Below are positions 22,900 to 31,018 of a stretch of 64,000 bases of DNA, one piece after another. Both the position numbers and the translations under genes were made by a program. Origin of the DNA: an uncultured Hyphomicrobiales bacterium (GTDB lineage: Bacteria; Pseudomonadota; Alphaproteobacteria; Rhizobiales; Beijerinckiaceae); the NCBI GenBank assembly GCA_903861645.1, contig CAIOVE010000025.1:1-64000 (forward strand), given 5' to 3'. The stretch's first letter is position 1. The number at the start of each line of letters is the position of its first letter. The notes below the pieces were generated by a model. That model searched no databases. It was not told the DNA's origin and saw only the letters and a list, made by a program, of their open reading frames with translations.

Positions 22900-23781
22900 A
22901 TGACGGTCGAAATCCAGAAAGTGGGCATCATTGGCGCGGGCCAGATGGGCAGCGGCATCGCCCAGGTCTGCGCCATGGCCGGTTTCGACGTCTACCTGCA
23001 CGATATCTCGCGCGATCGGATCAACGCCGCGCTGGCGACGGTCGATGGATCGATCGCGCGCGACGTCGCCAAGGGCCTCGCCCGCGAGGAAGACCGCAAG
23101 GCGGCGCTGACGCGCATCCATGCCGCGATCGAAACCGAAAACCTCTCCGTTTGCGATCTGGTCATCGAGGCCGCCTCGGAGAACGAGGACGTCAAGCGCA
23201 AGATTTTCACGCGCCTCAGCCCCGTGCTCAAGCCAGGCGCGTTCATCGGCACCAATACCTCGTCGATTTCGATCACGCGGCTCGCCTCCACCACGGACCG
23301 GCCCGAGAAGTTCATCGGCATCCACTTCATGAATCCCGTGCCCCGGATGCAGCTCGTCGAGCTGATTCGCGGCATCGCCACCGAGGACGCGACCTTCGAG
23401 GCCGCCAAGCTGTTCATCGCCAGGCTGGGCAAGACATCGACGGTCGCCGAGGATTTCCCCGCCTTCATCGTCAATCGCATCCTGCTGCCGATGATCAACG
23501 AGGCGATCTACACGCTGTATGAAGGCGTCGGCACGGTCGACGCGATCGACACCGCCATGCGGCTTGGCGCGAATCACCCGATGGGACCGTTGCAACTGGC
23601 CGATTTCATCGGCCTCGACACCTGTCTTTCGGTGATGCAGGTGCTGCATGAGGGCCTCGCGGACTCGAAATATCGTCCCTGCCCCTTGCTGGTGAAATAC
23701 GTCGAGGCCGGCTGGCTGGGTCGCAAGACCCAGCGCGGCTTCTACGATTATCGCGGCGGCGCGCCCGTTCCGACCCGCTGA
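22900..23781 (+). CDS. hbdA: 3-hydroxybutyryl-CoA dehydrogenase
   Basis: The enzyme interconverts 3-hydroxybutyryl-CoA and acetoacetyl-CoA with NAD(P). The 293-residue protein begins MTVEIQKVGIIGAGQMGSGIAQ, the NAD-binding loop. GIHFMNPVPRMQLVEL has the catalytic histidine and asparagine region. The C-terminal helical domain contains DFIGLDTCLSVMQVL. The track start 12 codons earlier is less likely. With etfBA upstream it probably serves short-chain acyl-CoA or PHB metabolism, which is inference from context. Confidence 0.94.
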   Translation: MTVEIQKVGIIGAGQMGSGIAQVCAMAGFDVYLHDISRDRINAALATVDGSIARDVAKGLAREEDRKAALTRIHAAIETENLSVCDLVIEAASENEDVKRKIFTRLSPVLKPGAFIGTNTSSISITRLASTTDRPEKFIGIHFMNPVPRMQLVELIRGIATEDATFEAAKLFIARLGKTSTVAEDFPAFIVNRILLPMINEAIYTLYEGVGTVDAIDTAMRLGANHPMGPLQLADFIGLDTCLSVMQVLHEGLADSKYRPCPLLVKYVEAGWLGRKTQRGFYDYRGGAPVPTR

Positions 23782-23907
23782 CGCATCGCCCCGACGCGCA
23801 CGACGGGCTTTTTCCAGTTGGCTATCGGCTGATTCGCGCCCCGAACGGGCGGAATCCGGTTGCGCGCGCCTGTGTCAAAATGAGTCAATTTTCCCCAATG
23901 CGCGGCC

Positions 23908-23935
23908 TTCACAAGGCCGTCATTCAACATATAGA
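23908..23935 (+). promoter_or_regulatory. Candidate sigma-70-type promoter of the HNH gene
   Basis: TTCACA and TATAGA are separated by 16 bases, a fair match to the housekeeping -35 and -10 boxes. The -35 box overlaps a small inverted repeat (GGCCTT, CAC, AAGGCC). The gene starts about 54 bases downstream. The call is by eye only. Confidence 0.4.
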
Positions 23936-23988
23936 CTATGCGTGTCGTTCCGGATGTTCGGAATGTTTGACGAAAGAGGTGTCGACTT

Positions 23989-24558
23989 TTGACCCTTCAC
24001 GTCCAGCCGCCGGTTTCGCCGGAAGCATGTCCGGCGCTCGTGCTCAACGCGGACTTCAGGCCGCTGAGCTATTACCCGCTCTCGCTCTGGTCCTGGCAGG
24101 ACACGATCAAGGCCGTGTTCCTCGACCGCGTGAACATCGTTTCCCATTACGATAAATGCATTCGAAGCCCCAGTTTCGAAATGCGCCTGCCCTCCGTCGT
24201 TTCGCTGAAGACCTACATCAAGCCATCGCGTCAGCCGGCCTTCACCCGCTTCAATGTTTTCCTGCGTGATCGGTTCGCCTGCCAATATTGCGGCGCGCGC
24301 GAGGAACTGACCTTCGATCACGTCATTCCACGCTCCAAGGGCGGCCTCACCACGTGGGAAAACGTGGTCGCCGCCTGTTCGCCCTGCAATCTCAAGAAAG
24401 GCGACTTGCTCCCGCGTGAAGCCAAGATGTTCCCGGCGAACAAGCCTTTCCAGCCATCCGTGGTCGACCTGCATCGCAATGGCAGGCTGTTTCCGCCGAA
24501 CTATCTGCATGATAGCTGGCTTGACTATCTCTATTGGGATTCGCCGCTGGAGCCCTGA
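23989..24558 (+). CDS. HNH endonuclease
   Basis: This 189-residue protein has a central HNH nuclease fold with two CXXC zinc knuckles: CQYCGA, then LTFDHVIPRSKGG (the His of HNH), ENVVAACSPCNLKKGD. The N-terminal part, ALVLNADFRPLSYYPLSLW, is the usual leader of a conserved alphaproteobacterial HNH family that stands alone in the chromosome, not in a restriction or phage cassette. The start is TTG at 23989, preceded by AAGAGGT at an eight-base spacing. Its stop is 12 bases from the stop of thpR on the other strand. Its DNA target is unknown. Confidence 0.88.
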   Translation: MTLHVQPPVSPEACPALVLNADFRPLSYYPLSLWSWQDTIKAVFLDRVNIVSHYDKCIRSPSFEMRLPSVVSLKTYIKPSRQPAFTRFNVFLRDRFACQYCGAREELTFDHVIPRSKGGLTTWENVVAACSPCNLKKGDLLPREAKMFPANKPFQPSVVDLHRNGRLFPPNYLHDSWLDYLYWDSPLEP

Positions 24559-24570
24559 CGCGCCACCGCG

Positions 24571-25140
24571 TCAGACCGACGCGCGCGCCTCGAATGATTC
24601 GCTTGTCGCGCCGAGCGGAAAACTCGCTTCCTCTATATAGGGGCCGCCGCCAACCGAATCGCGCGACGAGTAGAGAATGAATCGCTCCGCCTCGAAGGTG
24701 ATCGACGACGGCCGGCTGCGCGAACCCAGATAATCGGCGACGGCTTCGGGCGATACGCCGCGCAGGCGCGCAAGCGTCACATGTGGCGCGTATTTGCGCG
24801 TTTCCGGCGGCAGGCCGACGCGACGCGCGGCGCGCTCATGCTCCGCCTGCAACGCCATCAAGGCCGGCGTCGGTTTCGCCGTGGCGACCAGCGCGCGCGG
24901 ACGATCGCCGCCAAAGGCGCCGACGCCGGTCAGGGTAACGGTGAAGGCGGGCCGCCTCATCCGTTCGAGTTCATCGAAGAAATCGTGCGCGACGCGCGTG
25001 TCGACGTCGCCGATAAAGCGCAACGTCAGATGATAGAAATCCGGATCGATCCAGCGCGCGCCGAACATGCCGCCGCGTAGAAACGCGAGTTCGTCTGCGA
25101 TGTCGGGAGGAATTTCAAGGCCAGTAAACAATCTGGGCAT
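24571..25140 (-). CDS. thpR: RNA 2',3'-cyclic phosphodiesterase (ThpR)
   Basis: ThpR belongs to the 2H phosphoesterase family and hydrolyses 2',3'-cyclic phosphates on RNA. The 189-residue protein shows both HxT motifs: FYHLTLRFIGDVD near residue 45 and APHVTLARLRG near residue 125. PRLFTGLEIPPDI is the conserved first strand. The ATG at 25138-25140 has a perfect GGAGGAG ribosome site, so the 15-codon extension in the track is rejected. It lies 89 bases downstream of tesA on the same strand. Confidence 0.92.
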   Translation of the reverse strand: MPRLFTGLEIPPDIADELAFLRGGMFGARWIDPDFYHLTLRFIGDVDTRVAHDFFDELERMRRPAFTVTLTGVGAFGGDRPRALVATAKPTPALMALQAEHERAARRVGLPPETRKYAPHVTLARLRGVSPEAVADYLGSRSRPSSITFEAERFILYSSRDSVGGGPYIEEASFPLGATSESFEARASV

Positions 25141-25229
25141 GATGGCTCCTCCACGCGGGCGAAAGCCGCATCGCGAATCAGTCACCCTCGAAAGCTAACG
25201 GACTTCCAGGGGGCGCGACAGGGCGGACG

Positions 25230-25910
25230 TCAGGTTTTCGCCCGCGATCGTGACAACAGAATTTCGACGGTCGGCATGATCCGGTCGACGATCAGCTTCA
25301 CGCCAGCCGCGTTGGGGTGCAGTCCATCGGACAGGCCCAGCGCGGCGTTGCCCGCCACGCCATCGAGAAAAAACGGATAGAGCGGCGCGTCGAATTGCCG
25401 GGCGAGGTCGGGAAAGATCGCGTTGAACTTGCGTTCGTAGTCGGCGCCCATGCCGGGCGCGGCGACCATGCCGGCCAGCATGGGCTGAACGCCACGCGCC
25501 TTGAGCTTTTCCAGAATGGACGCAATGGCTTGCCTGGTGATCGCGGGATCGACGCCGCGCAACATGTCGTTGGCTCCGACCTCGACAATGGCGACGGCGG
25601 TGTCGCCGTCGAGCGCCCAGTCAAGTCGCTCCAGCGCGGCGCTGGCCGTGTCGCCGGAGACTCCGGCGTTCACGACCTCGACATCGTGGCCGGCGGCGCG
25701 CAAGGCGCGTTCGAGCACGACGGGAAAGGCGTCCTTCTCCGGCAATAGATAGCCTGCGGTGAGACTGTCGCCGAGGGCGAGAATGCGAATGGGCCGCGCC
25801 ATCGCCATGTTTACCATCCCCGGGCACATCAAAATCACGAGAGCGCCGACCGCCGTCGCGCGCACGCGTTGGACGAATCGGCTCGCGCCACCATATGAAC
25901 CTTCAGTCAA
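25230..25910 (-). CDS. tesA: Arylesterase / acyl-CoA thioesterase I (GDSL, TesA-like)
   Basis: This is a secreted GDSL/SGNH hydrolase of 226 residues. Its N-terminus is hydrophobic (AVGALVILMCPGMVNMAMA), a likely signal peptide. The four blocks are present: ALGDSLTAGY (catalytic Ser), GVSGDTASAA (Gly), VGANDMLRG (Asn) and DGLHPNAAG (Asp and His). TesA-like enzymes cleave acyl-CoA, aryl esters and lysophospholipids. It is divergent from the YbbA/YbbP-type exporter genes, the same arrangement as tesA-ybbAP in E. coli, with 80 bases between starts. Confidence 0.92.
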   Translation of the reverse strand: MTEGSYGGASRFVQRVRATAVGALVILMCPGMVNMAMARPIRILALGDSLTAGYLLPEKDAFPVVLERALRAAGHDVEVVNAGVSGDTASAALERLDWALDGDTAVAIVEVGANDMLRGVDPAITRQAIASILEKLKARGVQPMLAGMVAAPGMGADYERKFNAIFPDLARQFDAPLYPFFLDGVAGNAALGLSDGLHPNAAGVKLIVDRIMPTVEILLSRSRAKT

Positions 25911-25990
25911 GCCGATGCCTTCCCGCTTCTCTTTGCTGATTTAAGCGCGATCATCGGACCCGCAAGCCCCGCGCGGCCGGAGAACCATCC

Positions 25991-26719
25991 ATGCCTTCAT
26001 CCGCCGCCACGCCGTCGCGACCCGCGATCGAGTTGCGCGACGTCCACCTCAGTCTGGGACGCGCCGCCGCGCGTGTCCATATCCTGAAGGGCGTCAGCCT
26101 CGAGGTTGCGTCGGGGGAGGCGGTCGGCCTCGTCGGCCCCTCGGGGTCGGGGAAATCGACCATGCTGATGGTGATGGCGGGTCTGGAACGGCCCGATTCT
26201 GGCGTCGTCAGGCTGGATGGCAAGGACATCGGCGCGATGAGCGAGGACGCGCTGGCCCGGTTTCGCGGCGCGCGCGTCGGCATCGTGTTTCAGTCATTTC
26301 ATCTGATCCCGACCATGACGGCGCTTGAAAACGTCGCGATCCCCCTCGAATTGCAGGGCAGGGCCGACGCCGGGGCGATCGCCGCGCGCGAATTGCGCGC
26401 CGTCGGCCTCGGCGAGCGACTTTCGCATTATCCGGCGCAGCTATCGGGCGGCGAACAGCAACGCGTCGCGCTGGCCCGCGCGCTCGCGCCCAACCCGGCG
26501 ATCCTCGTCGCGGATGAACCAACCGGCAATCTCGACGAGACATCGGGCGAGTCGATTGTCGAACTGATGTTCGCGCTCAGGCGTGAGCGCGGCGCGACGC
26601 TCGTGCTGGTGACCCATGACGCGACGCTCGCGGCGCGCTGCGATCGGACGATCCGCATCAGATCCGGCGAAATCGTCTCGGATGGCCGCGAGACCACCGA
26701 CGCGGCGCTGGCGACATGA
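25991..26719 (+). CDS. ybbA: ABC transporter ATP-binding protein (YbbA/LolD-like)
   Basis: This 242-residue ATPase powers the permease encoded next to it. Walker A is GPSGSGKST, the signature is LSGGEQQR and Walker B is ILVADEPTGNLD. It groups with the MacB/LolD/FtsE class that drives FtsX-type permeases. A GGAGA ribosome site precedes the ATG. Its 3' end overlaps the permease start by four bases (ATGA). The neighbouring tesA homologue supports the YbbA identity. The exported substrate is not known. Confidence 0.92.
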   Translation: MPSSAATPSRPAIELRDVHLSLGRAAARVHILKGVSLEVASGEAVGLVGPSGSGKSTMLMVMAGLERPDSGVVRLDGKDIGAMSEDALARFRGARVGIVFQSFHLIPTMTALENVAIPLELQGRADAGAIAARELRAVGLGERLSHYPAQLSGGEQQRVALARALAPNPAILVADEPTGNLDETSGESIVELMFALRRERGATLVLVTHDATLAARCDRTIRIRSGEIVSDGRETTDAALAT

Positions 26720-29292
26720 CCGGCTCATCCGCCGTGGGCGCTCTCTGGCTCGCGCTGCGTTTTGGCGCGCGCGATCTGCGCGGCGGCATTCGCGGCTTCG
26801 GAGTATTTCTGGCCTGTATCGCGCTGGGCGTGGCGGCGATCGTCGCCGTGTCCTCGATCTCGCGTGGTCTGTCGGACGGGCTGGCGCGCGAGGGTCGGCG
26901 CATTCTCGGCGGCGATGTCGCCTTCTCGCTGATGCATCGCGAATTGAGCGGCGAGGAGCGCGCCTATCTGGCGAGCCGCGGCGATCTGTCGACGCTGGCG
27001 TCGATGCGGTCCATGGCGCGCAAGCCGGATGGCGATTCAACACTGGCAGAGTTGAAAGCCGTGCCGCCGGAATATCCGGCGATTGGCGAGGTCGTATTAT
27101 CGCCGCCCATGCCGCTGGCCGAGGCGCTGGCGACGCGCGACGGGCTGCCCGGCTTTGTCGCGGAAGCCGCGCTCGCGGCGCGACTGGACCTGAAACCCGG
27201 CGATGTCGCGATGATCGGCGACGCCAGGCTGATCTATCGCGCCGCGCTCGTCTCCGAACCCGACAAGCTTGGCGGCGGCGTGGGCTTCGGACCCCGCATC
27301 ATCCTGTCGCTCGACGCCTTCCGCGCGTCGGGGCTCGTGCAACCGGGCTCGCTGGTCCGCTGGTCGAACAGGCTCGTCCTGTCGAACCGAACGGACGGCG
27401 CGACCGCCAGCGACAAGGATGTCGTCTCGCTGATCGATGGCGCGCGCGCGGCCTTCCCGGAGGCCGGGTGGGAGGTGCGCACGCGAACCAACGTTTCCCC
27501 GCAGTTCGAGAAAAATCTTGAGCGCTTCACCCAGTTCCTCGTGCTCGTGGGACTGACCGCGCTGGTGGTGGGCGGCGTCGGCGTCGCCAACGCGGCGCGC
27601 GCCTTCGTTGATCGTAAGATGACGGATCTCGCGACTTACAAGGCGCTGGGCGCGACGGGCGGACGCGTTTTTCTCATCGCCCTGGCGGAAATCGGACTCA
27701 TCGCGGCGGGCGGCGTCGTCATCGGCCTTGGCCTTGGCGCGGCCGCGCCTTTTCTTGCCGCCTCCGGCCTGCGCGAAATCTCGCCGCTGCCATTCGAGGC
27801 CTCGATTTATCCGCGTGAACTCGCCGCGGGCGCGCTCTATGGCGTGCTGACCGCGCTGGCGTTCTCGCTGGCGCCCATCGGCGGAGCGCACGACGCGCCG
27901 GTTTCGGCCCTATTTCGCAGCAGGATCGAACCGGGCGAGGGTTGGCCGCGCCCGCGCTATCTCGTCATGCTCGGCTTCGTGGCGACCGCCCTTGTTGGCT
28001 CGATCGTTTATCTGTCGACGGACCGTCGACTGGCCGCGATCTACATCGGCGCGACGCTGGCCAGTTTCGTTTTCCTGCGCGTGGTCGCGACCGCGATCAT
28101 GTGGGCCGCCCGCCGCCTGCCAAGGCCATCCGGCGTCGAGGGCCGTTTGGCGCTCGCCAATATTCATCGTCCCGGCGCGCCGACGCCCTCGGTGGTGTTG
28201 TCGCTGGGCCTCGGACTCGCCCTGCTCGTCACGCTGACGCAGATCGACGGCAATCTGCGCGATCAATTGCAACAAACGCTGCCGGGACAGACGCCAAGTT
28301 TCTTTTTTCTCGACCTTCGCAACGCCGACGCCACGCGGTTCGGCGATTACCTGAGGGACCACGCGCCCGACGCGAAGGTCGAGCAGGTTCCGATGATGCG
28401 TGGGCGCATCGTGCGCCTCAAGGGCCAGCGGCCCGAGGACATCAAGGCGTCCGAGGACGCCGCGTGGGCGCTGGAAGGCGACCGGGGCATCACCTACGCG
28501 ACCGCCCTGCCCGAAGGCTCGAAACTCGTTGAAGGCGACTGGTGGCCGGAGACCTACGCCGGACCGCCGCTGGTCTCCATGGAGGCGGGCATCGCCCGGG
28601 GACTCGGCCTGAAAATCGGCGACGATGTCACGCTGAATGTGCTCGGACGCAACATCAACGCCCGCATCGCCAATCTGCGCGTGGTAAACTGGCGATCGCT
28701 CGGAATCAATTTCGTTTTTGTTTTTTCACCCAACACCTTCGCCGGCGCTCCCCACACCCTGCTCGCGACGGCGACCTTCCCCAAGGGAAGCAACGCCACG
28801 CGCGAAATCGCCTTGTTGCGCGACATCTCCAGGGCCTTCCCCACCGTCACCAGCGTGCGCGTCAAGGACGCGCTCGACGCGCTGGCCGACATCATGGCGC
28901 AACTGACGCTGGCGATACGCGCCGCGTCGGGCGTCGCGCTGGTCGCCTCCGCGCTGGTGCTGGCGGGCGCGGTGGCGGCCGGGCAGCGCACGCGGCTTTA
29001 CGAAGGCGTCGTGCTGAAAACGCTGGGCGCCACGCGCTGGCGATTGCTCCGCGCTCTGCTTTACGAATATGGCGCGCTTGGCGCGGTGACGGCCGCCTTC
29101 GGCGTTGGCGCCGGGGGACTCGCGGCGTGGGCGATTCTGACCCGTGTCATGAAGCTGGACGAATTCGTCTGGCTCTGGTCGTCGGCGCTGGGCGCGGTCG
29201 CCATCGCGCTGTTCCTGACCATTGGCATCGGCGTCGCCGGGGCATGGCGGGTGCTCGGGCAAAAGCCAGCCGCCTATTTGCGCGACCTCTAG
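26716..29292 (+). CDS. ybbP: ABC transporter permease, FtsX-type (YbbP-like)
   Basis: This 858-residue permease has the YbbP layout: one N-terminal membrane helix, a periplasmic domain, two FtsX-type helix bundles (about residues 270-400 and 730-850), and another periplasmic domain between them. Short motifs such as VGLTALVVGGVGVANAAR and VVLKTLGATRWRLLRALLYEY mark the two bundles. It overlaps ybbA by four bases. YbbAP with TesA has been proposed to extract or release hydrophobic compounds; here that role is by analogy only. Confidence 0.92.
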   Translation: MTGSSAVGALWLALRFGARDLRGGIRGFGVFLACIALGVAAIVAVSSISRGLSDGLAREGRRILGGDVAFSLMHRELSGEERAYLASRGDLSTLASMRSMARKPDGDSTLAELKAVPPEYPAIGEVVLSPPMPLAEALATRDGLPGFVAEAALAARLDLKPGDVAMIGDARLIYRAALVSEPDKLGGGVGFGPRIILSLDAFRASGLVQPGSLVRWSNRLVLSNRTDGATASDKDVVSLIDGARAAFPEAGWEVRTRTNVSPQFEKNLERFTQFLVLVGLTALVVGGVGVANAARAFVDRKMTDLATYKALGATGGRVFLIALAEIGLIAAGGVVIGLGLGAAAPFLAASGLREISPLPFEASIYPRELAAGALYGVLTALAFSLAPIGGAHDAPVSALFRSRIEPGEGWPRPRYLVMLGFVATALVGSIVYLSTDRRLAAIYIGATLASFVFLRVVATAIMWAARRLPRPSGVEGRLALANIHRPGAPTPSVVLSLGLGLALLVTLTQIDGNLRDQLQQTLPGQTPSFFFLDLRNADATRFGDYLRDHAPDAKVEQVPMMRGRIVRLKGQRPEDIKASEDAAWALEGDRGITYATALPEGSKLVEGDWWPETYAGPPLVSMEAGIARGLGLKIGDDVTLNVLGRNINARIANLRVVNWRSLGINFVFVFSPNTFAGAPHTLLATATFPKGSNATREIALLRDISRAFPTVTSVRVKDALDALADIMAQLTLAIRAASGVALVASALVLAGAVAAGQRTRLYEGVVLKTLGATRWRLLRALLYEYGALGAVTAAFGVGAGGLAAWAILTRVMKLDEFVWLWSSALGAVAIALFLTIGIGVAGAWRVLGQKPAAYLRDL

Positions 29293-29349
29293 CAAGCGCC
29301 GGCGTAGCTTGCCTCTTGTATGTCGGATGACCCGCCGCCATATTATCTA

Positions 29350-29406
29350 CGCTTGTTCCTTGTATCGGAACAGCACGAGGGGCGTCCCGCCCCGAACACG
29401 GAGGGA
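29350..29406 (+). ncRNA. ybhL leader RNA motif
   Basis: Two adjacent hairpins lie directly before the ribosome site of the BI-1 gene: GTTCC/GGAAC around TTGTATC (29355-29371) and GGGGCG/CGCCCC around TCC (29379-29393), followed by GAACACGGAGGG. Position and shape match the ybhL motif described as a cis-regulatory RNA before ybhL genes in Rhizobiales. The boundaries are estimated by eye, and a covariance-model search would settle them. Its ligand or trigger is unknown. Confidence 0.68.
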
Positions 29407-29409
29407 TAT

Positions 29410-30165
29410 ATGTCCGACTTCGACCGCAACGCCTCGGCCCGGTGGGGGTCCAGCGTCGCCCGGTCCGGTTCAGCCGAGATCGACCAGGGCCTGCGATCCT
29501 ATATGCTCGGCGTCTACAACTACATGACGGTCGGCCTCGCGGTCACCGGCGTGGTCGCCCTGGGCACGCAAATGCTCGCCGGCCCGGACATTCGTCATCT
29601 CACGGCCTTCGGCAATGCGATCTACCGCAGCCCGCTGCACTTCGTCGTGATGCTGGCGCCGCTGGCCTTCGTGTTTTTCTTCTCGTTCCGCATCGACCGC
29701 ATGTCGGCGGCCACGGCGCGCAATACGTTCCTTCTATTCGCCGCGGCGATGGGCCTGTCGCTGTCGACGATCCTTTATGTCTATACGGGCCAGTCCATCA
29801 CGCGCGCGTTTTTCATCACGGCGACGGCGTTCGGCGGATTGAGCCTTTATGGCTACACGACCAAGCGCGACCTTTCGCCGGTCGGCTCGTTTCTGGTGAT
29901 GGGCCTGATTGGCCTCATCATCGCGAGTCTCGTGAACCTGTTCCTGCAGAGCTCGGGATTCCAGTTCGCCCTGAGCTGCCTGTCGGTGCTGATCTTCGCG
30001 GGCCTGACCGCGTGGGATACGCAGTCGATCAAGGAAATGTATTACGCCAACGACGACGCCGAGACGGCGACCAAGAAGTCGGTGAATGGCGCGCTGCAAC
30101 TCTATCTCGACTTTATCAACATCTTCACGGCGCTGCTGCAACTGACGGGCAGCCGCAACGACTGA
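29410..30165 (+). CDS. ybhL: Bax inhibitor-1/YccA family membrane protein
   Basis: This 251-residue protein has a soluble N-terminus of about 35 residues and seven hydrophobic helices, as in the BI-1 family (pH-sensitive calcium-leak or stress-related membrane proteins). GLTAWDTQSIKEMY near the C-terminus is the characteristic motif with the conserved aspartate. The ATG at 29410 has GGAGGGA upstream; the track start 30 codons earlier runs through the leader RNA. A strong terminator follows. The physiological role in bacteria is not settled. Confidence 0.92.
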   Translation: MSDFDRNASARWGSSVARSGSAEIDQGLRSYMLGVYNYMTVGLAVTGVVALGTQMLAGPDIRHLTAFGNAIYRSPLHFVVMLAPLAFVFFFSFRIDRMSAATARNTFLLFAAAMGLSLSTILYVYTGQSITRAFFITATAFGGLSLYGYTTKRDLSPVGSFLVMGLIGLIIASLVNLFLQSSGFQFALSCLSVLIFAGLTAWDTQSIKEMYYANDDAETATKKSVNGALQLYLDFINIFTALLQLTGSRND

Positions 30166-30189
30166 CGCCAACGCCTGGCGAATACCAAG

Positions 30190-30216
30190 AACCCCGCGCT
30201 CCGGCGCGGGGTTTTT
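30190..30216 (+). terminator. Intrinsic terminator after ybhL
   Basis: CCCCGCGC and GCGCGGGG form a perfect 8-base stem around TCCG and are followed by TTTTT. It lies 24 bases past the ybhL stop codon. An A-rich flank (AAGAA) upstream gives it partial bidirectional character, which suits the convergent DUF2794 gene. Confidence 0.9.
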
Positions 30217-30220
30217 CGTT

Positions 30221-30616
30221 TCAGCCGGTCACGAGCCGAACGCGCTTGTCGAGCACGGCGATGACGCGCTCCAGATCAACGCCGCGCTTCATGATCAATC
30301 CCGTCGCCGCGATGACCGAATAGGCGCCCTGCTTGCGCGCGAGCTTGGGATCTTTCTCGATGCGATAGAGCGGCATTTCCGAGGTTCGACGGAAAATGGA
30401 GAAAACGGCGCGCTGGGCGCCGAAATCAATGGCGTAGTCGCGCCATTCGCCCGCGGCGACCATGCGGCCATACAGGTTCATGATGACGCGCAATTCGTGC
30501 CGGTCGAAGGAGACGATCGTCGGCGCGGAGGATCGCTGGACAGGCGCGACCGGCGCGACGGGCGACTCGCCGTCGGACCGCAACGCCTTGAATGGAATGG
30601 GCTGTATCTCCGCCAC
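30221..30616 (-). CDS. DUF2794 domain-containing protein
   Basis: This protein of about 131 residues belongs to a small alphaproteobacterial family without known function. The conserved core is TIVSFDRHELRVIMNLYGRMVAAGEWRD and SIFRRTSEMPLYRIEK, ending VDLERVIAVLDKRVRLV. I place the start at the GTG at 30614-30616 because ACAGGAGG lies six bases upstream, a much better ribosome site than those for the ATG at 30634 or the track start at 30718. It is convergent with ybhL. No membrane segment or catalytic motif is visible. Confidence 0.82.
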   Translation of the reverse strand: MAEIQPIPFKALRSDGESPVAPVAPVQRSSAPTIVSFDRHELRVIMNLYGRMVAAGEWRDYAIDFGAQRAVFSIFRRTSEMPLYRIEKDPKLARKQGAYSVIAATGLIMKRGVDLERVIAVLDKRVRLVTG

Positions 30617-30740
30617 GCGCGCCTCCTGTCCCATGTTCGCGCGAAGGTCGATTCGACGCAAGCCGCGGGAATCGTTCCTTCCTTGAGCGACGCCTCGCGG
30701 CTTCGTGAACGAATTCACATTTTCGCCCCTATCTGGCCGG

Positions 30741-30917
30741 ACCCCCGCCCCAGTGGCCCGTCAAGGTTTGATCATCGCCTTGAAGGTTCGGTTTGCCGCC
30801 TTCCCGGATTTGTCAGCCCCCCAGCCCTCCGGGGGGCGGCGTTAGCGGACCGCCCCAGTTGGGCCAGGGTTGATCCAGACCGGCGTGGAGCCTCCGCTCC
30901 CGCCGGTCTCTTTTTTT
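30741..30917 (+). ncRNA. Candidate small RNA ending at a strong terminator
   Basis: The 402-base gap between DUF2794 and htpG contains no gene, but two strong hairpins on the plus strand. The first is GCCCCCC/GGGGGGC with loop AGCCCTCC (30816-30837). The second, at 30878-30908, is an intrinsic terminator with loop CCTCCG followed by seven T. Both loops expose CCTCC, complementary to a Shine-Dalgarno sequence, as in several described alphaproteobacterial trans-acting small RNAs. A weak CTATCT -10-like box at 30729 suggests the 5' end. I could not match it to 6S, SRP RNA, tmRNA or RNase P RNA. Confidence 0.45.
30878..30917 (+). terminator. Strong intrinsic terminator upstream of htpG
   Basis: A 12-base-pair stem (GACCGGCG, a bulged T, then GGAG on the left arm) closes a CCTCCG loop and is followed by TC and seven T. 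No annotated plus-strand gene ends here: ybhL already has its own terminator 660 bases upstream, and DUF2794 is on the other strand. The terminator therefore implies a transcript from within the gap. Confidence 0.85.
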
Positions 30918-30933
30918 GATCGATCGCGAGGCC

Positions 30934-30962
30934 CTTGAATCCCGGCGCGCGGGCGGCGATAT
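30934..30962 (+). promoter_or_regulatory. Candidate heat-shock (RpoH) promoter of htpG
   Basis: CCCTTGAA contains an exact CTTGAA heat-shock -35 element. About 14 bases later comes CGGCGATAT, a weak match to the RpoH -10 element. It lies downstream of the strong terminator and about 55 bases upstream of htpG, where its promoter is required. The -10 match is poor, so the call stays tentative. Confidence 0.42.
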
Positions 30963-31018
30963 GAGCGGCGGTCGGTTTCCGATCCGAAATCCCGTCATTT
31001 TCGTCGAAGAGGTCAGCC

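Noticed and set aside
23989-24558. HNH nuclease as part of a restriction or phage element
   Set aside because: It is flanked by core genes, base composition is unchanged, and no methylase, integrase or repeats lie nearby.
30741-30917. 6S RNA, SRP RNA or tmRNA in the gap before htpG
   Set aside because: The long imperfect stem with an open central bubble of 6S RNA, the GGAAG-type SRP loop and the tRNA-like ends of tmRNA were not recognisable, so I left the candidate unclassified.
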